Below, piece by piece: positions 18,365 to 25,458 of a stretch of DNA of 64,000 nucleotides (positions within the stretch are counted from its first letter, which is position 1; each line of letters opens with the position of its first letter). The stretch covers positions 39,965-103,964 of the forward strand of contig QOUV01000007.1 of assembly GCA_003862155.1 (NCBI GenBank), written 5' to 3'. This stretch comes from Lachnospiraceae bacterium (GTDB lineage: Bacteria; Bacillota; Clostridia; Lachnospirales; Lachnospiraceae). Both the position numbers and the translations under genes were made by a program. The notes below the pieces were generated by a model. The model did no database searches. It was not told the origin of the DNA and saw only the letters and a list, made by a program, of their open reading frames with translations.

Positions 18365-19012
18365 ATGAGATATAAGAATATTTTTTTTGACCTGGACGGG
18401 ACTATCACTGATTCTGGAAATGCTATAATGACATGTGCAAAGTATGCCCTTGACCGGATGGGTTTTCCAGATGAACCAGAGGAGAGGCTCAGAAGATTTG
18501 TAGGGCCGTCTCTGATGGATTCTTTTGTGAAACTCTATGGGATGACAGAAGAGAGGGCAGCCGAAGCAACCCGTATTTTTCGCTCACTCTATGTCGATAA
18601 CAAAATGTATGACGTTACAGTTTATCCTGGTATCCCTGAGCTTCTCGCGAAGTGTCGCGAGGCCGGCCTGAAGACTTTTGTCGTGACCTCGAAAGTTCAG
18701 GAATATGCTGGCCGTATTATTAAAAAAACAGGTCTTGCAGACCTTTTCACTGATACAATCGGTCCTGATCCAACCGATTTTTCTTCTGATAAATCAAGGC
18801 TTATCAACCGCGTAGTCGATGATTATTCTCTTGATAAGGCAGAGTGCGTAATGATCGGAGACACCCGCTTCGATATCGAGGGAGCAGTAAAGGCTGGGGT
18901 AGACTCGATAGCCGTGACTTATGGCTATGGAAATCCGGCTGAGATGCAGATGGTCCACCCGACATACAAAGCGGCAGACGCGGCTGAGATTGGGGATATA
19001 ATACTTCCGTGA
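18365..19012 (+). CDS. HAD-superfamily hydrolase, phosphoglycolate phosphatase type
   Basis: The product has 215 residues. Motif I is FFDLDGTITDSG (nucleophile and acid Asp), motif II is FVVTSK, motif III is the Lys before RLINRVVDDY, and motif IV is MIGDTRFDIEGA. A helical cap at about residues 15-80 fits the Gph/PgmB-like subgroup. Substrate specificity cannot be read from the sequence. It stands alone after murI, with a 46-bp gap and no obvious promoter. Confidence 0.88.
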   Translation: MRYKNIFFDLDGTITDSGNAIMTCAKYALDRMGFPDEPEERLRRFVGPSLMDSFVKLYGMTEERAAEATRIFRSLYVDNKMYDVTVYPGIPELLAKCREAGLKTFVVTSKVQEYAGRIIKKTGLADLFTDTIGPDPTDFSSDKSRLINRVVDDYSLDKAECVMIGDTRFDIEGAVKAGVDSIAVTYGYGNPAEMQMVHPTYKAADAAEIGDIILP

Positions 19013-19029
19013 AACTTTTTATTTCTGTT

Positions 19030-19215
19030 TCAGATGGTGATTGTAAAGGTGACCATATTCAGGACATTGCTTCCGGTCGAGACTCCGGAAAGACCAGCTG
19101 TCGTGCCGAATTGGCCGACGACTAAGAGGTCGACTGCTCCATACATTGCCTGGAGTATCAGGGAACCGAATAACTGAAACGTAAACATGAGTTGCTTTTT
19201 TACGGTAGGCCACAA
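19030..19215 (-). pseudogene. N-terminal relic of a MATE-family efflux transporter
   Basis: A 61-codon frame reads FGSLILQAMYGAVDLLVVGQ then FGTTAGLSGVSTGSNVLNMV, which matches the pattern of the first two helices of MATE exporters. It stops at 19030, whereas intact MATE proteins are about 450 residues, and nothing downstream continues it. It abuts the divergent GGDEF gene that starts at 19218. Confidence 0.75.
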
Positions 19216-19217
19216 TT

Positions 19218-20306
19218 ATGAGCAATAAAACTCTTGATTTAAACTTTCTGATCAATCTGATAAATTCATATAAAAAACTGTCCAAATCTGAGCGTGAGAA
19301 GTTCCTTGACTTCAAACTGCGCTATTATCAGTTCTTTATAAAGGTCTCTCTGACGGCTACCTGCCTTTCGTCTATACTTTTCCTTGTGTCAGATGCACAA
19401 CTAAGCGGAACCTTCGGTTCTACAGTGATTACCCGGTTTTCCGTCATGTTACCGTTGATACTGTATCTTATCGTGGAACCAAGGATAAAGGGCAGGCGGT
19501 TAAAGACATTTTCGGATTATTTTCTGTCAGAATGCATAGTGTGGGCAACGATATGGTCAGTCTATCATTTGACAAACAAAGTCCACTTCGCAGAAGGTTC
19601 GTTTTCCATGAACCTTATATTTATAATCCTGGGGCTTGGCACATCAGCTGCGTCAGGACTTATCAATTATGCAGTATTTTTCGCGGGACTTATCATATCA
19701 AATACCTTTAACTGCTATCCGAATTTTGATATCATCCTGTCGCTCAATATCCCTACTGCCGTAGCTGTAACCGCCGCCCAGGTTATTCTCTCGCTCGGTG
19801 CGTACGACAATTACCTGACGAATGCAAGGCTTGAAAAATCACTGATGTATGATGCCCTCACTGGAGTTGGAAACAGAGAACGCCTGCAGAGTCTTCTCTC
19901 TGAAAATAAACTGGTTAAGGATATAAAACCGACATCTGTGATCATGATAGATGTCGATAATTTCAAAAGCATAAATGATACAAATGGCCATGAGGCCGGT
20001 GACATAGTCCTCAAATATGTCGGCGATTTTTTCAACCGCCACATGAGAAACGGGGATAATGTGATAAGGTACGGTGGCGACGAATTTCTTCTGATCATGT
20101 ATAACTGTAAAACAACTGTCGCCAGTAAACGGATAAAAGCCATCCGTGAAAAAATGAACGCAGACGAGACAAAACCGTATGATTTTTCATTTTCGGCAGG
20201 AATAGCGGCATATACCGGAGACTTCAAAGGCGACCTTGAGTGCGCGGACAAGGCACTCTACCATGTAAAGCAGGGAAGCAAAGGCTCGACCTATGTCTCA
20301 AAATAA
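19218..20306 (+). CDS. Membrane-bound diguanylate cyclase
   Basis: The product has 362 residues. About six hydrophobic segments fill residues 40-200, followed by a GGDEF domain (DALTGVGNRERL, MIDVDNFKSINDTNGHEAGD). The active-site RYGGDEF is intact at about 282-288, preceded by an RxxD inhibitory site (RNGD). It should make c-di-GMP with product inhibition, in response to an unknown membrane signal. A relic of a closely similar GGDEF end lies about 2 kb downstream on the other strand (22116-22260). The ribosome-binding site is weak. Confidence 0.9.
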   Translation: MSNKTLDLNFLINLINSYKKLSKSEREKFLDFKLRYYQFFIKVSLTATCLSSILFLVSDAQLSGTFGSTVITRFSVMLPLILYLIVEPRIKGRRLKTFSDYFLSECIVWATIWSVYHLTNKVHFAEGSFSMNLIFIILGLGTSAASGLINYAVFFAGLIISNTFNCYPNFDIILSLNIPTAVAVTAAQVILSLGAYDNYLTNARLEKSLMYDALTGVGNRERLQSLLSENKLVKDIKPTSVIMIDVDNFKSINDTNGHEAGDIVLKYVGDFFNRHMRNGDNVIRYGGDEFLLIMYNCKTTVASKRIKAIREKMNADETKPYDFSFSAGIAAYTGDFKGDLECADKALYHVKQGSKGSTYVSK

Positions 20307-20530
20307 TAAGCTTCACCGGCCCGCTTGGAAGAGGCTCTGACTGTCAGTGTGTCAGCAGACTCCCAGGAATTAGCCTATTTAAACTATGTCTGCGGTTAAA
20401 ACGTACAGCTTTTTCCAGGGAGGTCAAGCTGCAGTTTTTTCACAAATTTTTCATGTAGATATTTTCAAATTCTGTGTATATACTATAATAGTTTCAAGAG
20501 ATTACACGAAAAGAAGGAGAAATCGAGTCT
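20307..20530. other. Spacer before the ABC exporter relic
   Basis: No gene is recognised. TATAAT (20484-20489) with a poor -35 (TTTTCA, 20462-20467) and a GAAGGAG ribosome-binding site just before 20531 suggest the ABC gene had its own promoter. Confidence 0.4.
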
Positions 20531-22110
20531 ATGGGTTCTGTAAAAAACGGAAAGGCTCCAGAGGAATATATCAGGGATTTTGAGGAGAACAAAGGCCATC
20601 CGCTGAAGACCTTCATGGCTCTTTTCAAGGGGTATTATCATAACCTGATACTAGCGGGCATTTTTTTCTTTATAAAACACAGCCCGGTGCTGGTTTTTCC
20701 AATAGTCACAGCAAATATCATAAACCTTATCATCGAAAATAAGCCTGGTTCCCTGCACAGCATCATAATAAATGCCGTGGTGATCACGGCGCTTCTTATT
20801 CTGAACCTTCCGATGGCTGACCTTCAGATGCATTTCAGGAGTATCGCGCAGAGGTCGGTCGAGGCGGGACTTCGAAAAAGCCTGGTGTATAAGATTCAGC
20901 AGCTTTCGATTCCGTATCAGAAGGATATCGAGACTGGACGTATGCAGTCGAAAATGATCCGTGATGTCGAGGCTGTGGAGACCTTGTCGGATCAGGTCTT
21001 CAATAACATGATGAGCATAATCACGGTGTCTGTCGCGGCGTTTGCAGTAACAGCTGTTAAAAGCCTGACTGTGCTTGTATTTTTCCTGTTGATGGGACCT
21101 GTCGGAGCAGTTGTGGTCTACTCCTTTAGAAAGCAGATTTTCAGACGGAACCGGACCTTTAGAAAAGAGATGGAGTCAGCGAGTGGAAAAGTAGCCGAAA
21201 TGGTTGAATTGGTTCCGGTGACCAGAGCTTTTTCACGCAGATTGTCGGCCAGATGAACCAGCTTCTTAACCTTATTCCTATCCTTACGAAGGGACTTGAG
21301 TCAGTTACAAGTATTGGAGAGATTTTGACAGCGGATGATATAGAAGAGGACAACGGTAAGAGGATACTTACCAGCATGAACGGAGATTACGATTTTAAGG
21401 ATGTGACCTACCGATATCCAGACAATACCGATCCGGCCGTTCTGAATCTGAATCTTCATGTAAATGCAGGCGAGACTGTCGCGTTTGTCGGAGAAAGTGG
21501 AGCAGGAAAGTCCACAATTTTAAATCTCCTGGTTGGCTTTGGACAGCCATCAGAGGGTGAGATTTATATCGATGGACAGCCGCTTTCAGAAATCTCGCTC
21601 AGGTCTTATAGAAAATTTCTCGCAGTTGTACCGCAGAATACGATACTTTTTTCAGGAAGTGTAAGGGAAAATATTCTCTATGGCACTACTGGGGTTACAG
21701 AAGAAAAGTTTAAGGACGTGCTGAAGAAATCAGGTCTGGAGAGCGTTATCAAAAACCTGCCGAACGGTGCTGACACTATGGTTGGTGAACACGGCGACAA
21801 GCTTTCCGGCGGCCAGAAGCAGAGGATTTCGATAGCAAGGGCTCTTATCAGGGACCCTAAGGTTCTGATTCTCGATGAGGCTACCAGCGCTCTCGATGCA
21901 GTCTCAGAAAAAGAGGTCTCCGAGACTCTTGACAGCCTTGGAAACAGCTGCACGACCTTTATCGTGGCGCATAGACTTTCGACTGTCCGCAGAGCCGACA
22001 GAATAATCGTCATGAAAGAAGGAAAAATGATAGAGACCGGTACCTTCGACGAGCTGCTAAAGCGAAACGGCGCCTTCCAGGAGATGATAATGGCCGGAGC
22101 CGGGGACTAA
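20531..22110 (+). pseudogene. ABC exporter broken by an internal out-of-frame deletion
   Basis: The first frame (20531-21256) encodes a membrane domain ending KVAEMVELVPVTRAFSRR and then runs into a stop. The second frame carries ...FTQIVGQMNQLLNLIPILTKG and a complete ATPase domain to 22110, with GESGAGKST Walker A, LSGGQ signature, LILDEATSALD Walker B and AHRLST H-loop. The two join near nt 21228 in different frames. The last transmembrane helices expected between VTRA and FTQIVGQ are missing, an estimated 60-80 codons judged from usual family length. The second half might still be translated from ATG 21253, but no functional exporter can result. Confidence 0.8.
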
Positions 22111-22115
22111 AGGAG

Positions 22116-22260
22116 CTATGATAACACATATGTCACAGACTTGTAATTCTGCTTCACATGGTAGAACGCTGTTTCTGGCCTCATGACCGTTGGAGTCGTT
22201 TGTTTTTTTAAATTATCGACATCAATCATGATAAGAAAAGCCGGGCGGACATCCTTAAAG
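22116..22260 (-). pseudogene. Relic of a GGDEF-domain gene
   Basis: Read on the minus strand, RPAFLIMIDVDNLK is followed after a poly-A run, in a shifted frame, by NDSNGHEA. A deletion then joins directly to AFYHVKQNYKSVTYVLS and a stop (22116-22118). These pieces match the corresponding parts of the intact GGDEF protein at 19218-20306 (VIMIDVDNFKSINDTNGHEA and ALYHVKQGSKGSTYVSK), but the GGDEF motif itself is lost. Confidence 0.6.
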
Positions 22261-22324
22261 GAAGTGCCCCAATTGATCTTAGCGCTCAATTTGTTATTGA
22301 AACAAATGTCTGGTTGCTTTATAC

Positions 22325-22370
22325 TTATATTGAGTACTTGAGACGCAAACGTCTAAAGTACTCAATATAA
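22325..22370. repeat. 21-bp-arm near-perfect palindrome before the DUF4143 ATPase
   Basis: Arms 22325-22345 (starting TTATATTGAGTACTT) and 22350-22370 pair with one mismatch around a CAAA loop. The palindrome ends directly at the GGAGG ribosome-binding site of the next gene and has no T-tract. It could be a regulator site, a stem in the mRNA leader or the end of a small mobile element. Confidence 0.8.
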
Positions 22371-22380
22371 GGAGGCATCT

Positions 22381-23652
22381 ATGATACAACGTAATCTCTA
22401 TATACAGCAGCTTATTTCTTACATGTGGGATGGTCAGATCAAGGTTATTACCGGTATACGTCGCTGTGGAAAATCTGTCCTTTTATTTGAACTATTTCGT
22501 GACTATCTGCTATCACAGGGGACAAATGCTGATCATATCATAACGATAGAATTGGATAATCGTAAAGATATTAAATACCGCAATCCGATTATTCTTTGTG
22601 ATATGGTTGAAGAAAAAATTCAGGAAAGCACTCAGCAGTACTATCTTTTTATTGATGAAATTCAGCTTTCTGTTTCTGTCCCAGATCCAGATTTTCCAGG
22701 GGAAAAGGTGACTATTTATGAGATGCTGAACGAATTACGAGGATATAAAAACCTTGACATATATGTTACTGGCAGCAATTCAAAAATGCTTTCCAGCGAC
22801 ATTATGACAGAATTTCGAGGCCGTTCTTCACAGATCCATGTATTTCCGTTTTCCTTCAAGGAATTTTTCATGGCAGTTGGAGGGGATAAAAGAGACGCAT
22901 TTGACAGGTATATGCTGTATGGAGGGATGCCATATCTTCTGAATTTAAAGGAAGACCGTCAGAAAAAAGACTATCTGAAGCAGCTTTTTGACGAAGTATA
23001 TATAAAAGACATCGTGGAACGTGAAGGCATCGAGCGTCCTGATGTTTTATCAGATATTTTGGATTACCTGGCATCGTCTGTGAGTTCACTGACAAATCCA
23101 ACAAATATCGCCAATACACTTAACAGCACAAAAAAAGCAAACATTAGCGCAAATACTGTCTCAAGTTATCTGGGGTATTTAAAAAATGCATTTCTTATTA
23201 ATGAGGCAAAGCGCTGGGATGTAAAAGGAAAACGGTATTTTCAATATCCCAATAAATATTATTACACAGATATTGGTCTTCGCAATGCCCGAGTTAATTT
23301 CAGGCAATTCGATTCTGGGCATATAATGGAAAACATCCTGTACAATGAGTTGATCGAACGAGGATATTCCGTTGACGTTGGTGTCGTATATGACCGCAGG
23401 AGGGAACAGAAGGTGCAGAAAGAGATTGATTTTGTTGTCAATCAGGGAGATAAAAAGGTATATATCCAGTCTGCATATGAAATGACTAATACAGAGAAAG
23501 CAGCAAGTGAATTGGATTCTCTCCGCCTGACTAATGATTTTTTTGGAAAAATAATCATGCGTCGTGATATACCGGCCTCCTTTACGGATGAAAATGGGAT
23601 ACGCCATATCAATGTACTGGATTTCCTTCTAGGCAAAGAGTCTATCTTCTAG
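22381..23652 (+). CDS. AAA ATPase with C-terminal DUF4143 (nuclease-like) domain
   Basis: The product has 423 residues. Walker A is GIRRCGKS (residues 25-32), Walker B is YLFIDEIQ (88-95), the sensor-like motif is YVTGSNSKML (128-137) and an arginine motif is FRGRSS (145-150). The C-terminal part (ENILYNELIERGY, EIDFVVNQGDKKVYIQ) matches the DUF4143 region that resembles PD-(D/E)xK nucleases. This family is abundant, usually encoded alone, and its function is not established. GGAGG lies 5 nt before the ATG. It sits isolated among gene relics, consistent with horizontal acquisition. Confidence 0.88.
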   Translation: MIQRNLYIQQLISYMWDGQIKVITGIRRCGKSVLLFELFRDYLLSQGTNADHIITIELDNRKDIKYRNPIILCDMVEEKIQESTQQYYLFIDEIQLSVSVPDPDFPGEKVTIYEMLNELRGYKNLDIYVTGSNSKMLSSDIMTEFRGRSSQIHVFPFSFKEFFMAVGGDKRDAFDRYMLYGGMPYLLNLKEDRQKKDYLKQLFDEVYIKDIVEREGIERPDVLSDILDYLASSVSSLTNPTNIANTLNSTKKANISANTVSSYLGYLKNAFLINEAKRWDVKGKRYFQYPNKYYYTDIGLRNARVNFRQFDSGHIMENILYNELIERGYSVDVGVVYDRRREQKVQKEIDFVVNQGDKKVYIQSAYEMTNTEKAASELDSLRLTNDFFGKIIMRRDIPASFTDENGIRHINVLDFLLGKESIF

Positions 23653-23722
23653 GGACATTATCTGCCTGTCGGTATTATTTCAAATCATTCCAATTTAGAA
23701 TATTTATATTTACATTCCGCAC

Positions 23723-24343
23723 TCAAATAATTCCATACTTAGACAGATCAACTTTCCCGTCTTTCACTTCAATCCCGTCTGCTTGAAGAAGTCTTTCCTG
23801 AACACCTTCTCCAAATGCAAAATTGCCGGACAGGCCACCTTTCGAGTTTACGACACGAAAACACGGGATGTGATCAGAATCAGGATTTCTATGAAGCGCA
23901 TTTCCAACTGCTCGCGACATCCTGGGATTGCCAGCCATCGCAGCCACCTGGGCATAGGTTGCGACATGGCCTTTAGGTATTTTTTTCACAGCCTCATAAA
24001 TCCTTTTTGTCGGCGAGTCGGTAACTAAGTCATAGCTAAGTGCTATCATATTTTTAATCTCATCGTCAGGAATTGAGCCATCGAGAATTATGGTATTCCA
24101 GTGGTCCTTATTCTGATGATACGCAGGAATCACTGAAGTATATACCTGTCTCCATAAATCCCTTGAATCCGGATCAACCTTGACGTTCAGATTTATAAAT
24201 CCATCCTTCTCATATGTCCATAAGAAGGCCTTTTTGCTTTCTTTAACTCTTACAAGCCGCCAGTTGGTCTCTTTAAATGGTGTATCTATATATGTGTCTG
24301 GAAAGGACAGCCCGAATTCTAATGCTTCTTTTCTGGTCTTCAT
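23723..24343 (-). CDS. YjbR/MmcQ-like domain fused to an MGMT-family DNA alkyltransferase domain
   Basis: The product has 206 residues. Residues 1-110 look like a MmcQ/YjbR domain (FPDTYIDTPFKETNW, KDHWNTIILDGSIPDDEI). Residues 112-206 are an MGMT-type DNA-binding and alkyltransferase domain (IPKGHVATYAQVAAMAG, SRAVGNALHRNP). The active-site segment reads PCFRVV: Cys161 is kept but the next His of the classic PCHR motif is Phe162. The downstream Glu of LLxxEG is Asp. It may repair or only recognise alkylated DNA. AGGAG precedes the ATG on the minus strand. It diverges from a MarR gene, and the intervening region holds promoters for both. Confidence 0.85.
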   Translation of the reverse strand: MKTRKEALEFGLSFPDTYIDTPFKETNWRLVRVKESKKAFLWTYEKDGFINLNVKVDPDSRDLWRQVYTSVIPAYHQNKDHWNTIILDGSIPDDEIKNMIALSYDLVTDSPTKRIYEAVKKIPKGHVATYAQVAAMAGNPRMSRAVGNALHRNPDSDHIPCFRVVNSKGGLSGNFAFGEGVQERLLQADGIEVKDGKVDLSKYGII

Positions 24344-24388
24344 TTTAACTCCTATGAATATCTTTTCCTTCTTAGGTGTATTGACTTC

Positions 24389-24417
24389 ATTATGAACTCT
24401 TTTAGCAGAAACGTCAA
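24389..24417 (-). promoter_or_regulatory. Promoter of the YjbR-MGMT gene
   Basis: On the minus strand TTGACG (24412-24417), a 17-bp spacer and CATAAT (24389-24394) read toward the gene starting at 24343. Confidence 0.6.
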
Positions 24418-24446
24418 TTTTCGTATTAGCTAATTATAAATATTTA

Positions 24447-24492
24447 GTTGACTATAGCAACCATTTAAATTATAATAGTTGCCAAAATCAAC
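24447..24492 (+). promoter_or_regulatory. Promoter with two phased operators before the MarR gene
   Basis: TTGACT (24448-24453), 17 bp and TATAAT (24471-24476) form a near-consensus promoter. Two copies of AGTTG-N7-CAAC lie at 24447-24461, over the -35, and 24478-24492, just after the -10. They are 31 bp apart, about three helical turns, and the whole region is also a larger dyad (ATTTAGTTGA ... TCAACTAAAT). This layout suggests autorepression by the MarR protein. Confidence 0.7.
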
Positions 24493-24508
24493 TAAATGGA
24501 GACGCGTT

Positions 24509-24946
24509 ATGAATGAAGCTATTGAAAAAATCAGAGAGTTCAATCGCATTTACCTGCCTTCCATGAATCTGCTGGGCGACCATTACCTCGGTTCAGAATA
24601 CTCAGCCACGGAGGCCCGGGTATTTTTCGAGATTTATCAGAACGAAGGATGCAACGCTGCTCACATCGTTCAGAAGGTATATGTCGACAAAGGCTATCTG
24701 AGCCGCATTATAAATAAGCATGAGAGGCTTGGACACATCAAAAGAAAGCATTCCACTGATGACAGCCGTTCTTACAATATTTTTCTAACAGACGAAGGCA
24801 GGTCTCTCGCCGAAGATTTAATCCGCAAATCAAATGAGGATATTGGAAAAATAATCAGCGGATTATCTGTCGATGAAAAAAACAGGCTTGTCGACGCCAT
24901 GGATACTGTACTGAAACTAATAGAAAAAGGAAGTAAATCAGAATGA
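24509..24946 (+). CDS. MarR-family transcriptional regulator
   Basis: The product has about 145 residues. A winged-helix core (SATEARVFFEIYQNEGCNAAHIVQKVYVDKGYLSRIINKHERLGHIKRKHSTDDSR, abbreviated here to its limits, about residues 33-88) is followed by a dimerisation helix (LSVDEKNRLVDAMDTVLKLI). The wing carries the DDSR motif typical of MarR. GGAG lies 7 nt before ATG 24509; a TTG-initiated extension from 24479 is unlikely because it would start inside the second operator. Its stop overlaps the start of a broken GNAT gene. MarR-GNAT pairs or fusions are common in Firmicutes. Confidence 0.87.
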   Translation: MNEAIEKIREFNRIYLPSMNLLGDHYLGSEYSATEARVFFEIYQNEGCNAAHIVQKVYVDKGYLSRIINKHERLGHIKRKHSTDDSRSYNIFLTDEGRSLAEDLIRKSNEDIGKIISGLSVDEKNRLVDAMDTVLKLIEKGSKSE

Positions 24947-25149
24947 AAATAGTACCTTACGATTCAAAATACAAAAAAGATTTCATCGAGATGAATAAAG
25001 CCTGGATTAAAGAAATGTTTGCCCTGGAACCGCAGGACGAGCGGGAACTTGAAAATATAGAGAATTATATCGAAAAGGGCGGACAGATTTTCTTTGCCTT
25101 AGATGATGATGAGCACGTAATGGCCTGCTGCATGAGCGCGCAGATATAG
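24943..25149 (+). pseudogene. N-terminal fragment of a GNAT acetyltransferase
   Basis: The 68 codons read MKIVPYDSKYKKDFIEMNKA through GGQIFFALDDDEHVMACCMS and then stop. This matches the N-terminal strands and helices of GNAT enzymes of about 150 residues, but the acetyl-CoA-binding loop is missing. It starts inside the MarR stop (ATGA), so the pair was once a coupled unit. Confidence 0.6.
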
Positions 25150-25163
25150 CTTTTGAAATGAAA

Positions 25164-25310
25164 CTATAATAAAAAATCAACGCCATAGTCAAGAAACTGT
25201 CTGCTTAATGGATGAATTCTTTTATTTTTTGAATCGCAACAGCCAATTAAAGCGTAGGTCTCATGTCCATGAATCTTCCCATATGCATTACTTCCAATTG
25301 TGTATGATAA
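25164..25310 (-). pseudogene. Short unrecognised coding relic
   Basis: The minus strand has a 48-codon open stretch ending at 25164 (LSYTIGSNAYGKIHGHETYA then LIGCCDSKNKRIHPLSRQFL) with no start codon or ribosome-binding site. The composition looks protein-like, but no family was recognised. It may be a 3' gene remnant like its neighbours. Confidence 0.3.
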
Positions 25311-25328
25311 TTATAAAGAGAATGATAG

Positions 25329-25391
25329 TAATGTTCAAACAATGTTAAGCAATGTCGAGCAATGTTGTTGCAATGTCGAGCAATGTTTGAT
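25329..25391. repeat. Helically phased AATGT repeat array
   Basis: AATGT recurs at 25330, 25341, 25351, 25361, 25372 and 25382, in a longer consensus CAATGTYGAG. The spacings are 11, 10, 10, 11 and 10 bp, close to one DNA turn. The array ends about 20 bp before a TTGACA (25413-25418) and about 70 bp before the AlbA_2 gene, as expected for cooperative binding of a regulator along one face. Confidence 0.75.
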
Positions 25392-25458
25392 ATCATATAG
25401 ATAATGATTTTTTTGACAAAGACAAAACTATTTGAAACTTTGTATAAGGACATTGCAA

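Noticed and set aside
25329..25391. Possible CRISPR-like array
   Set aside because: The units are only 10-11 bp and contiguous, with no spacers and no cas genes nearby. They fit a protein-binding array better.
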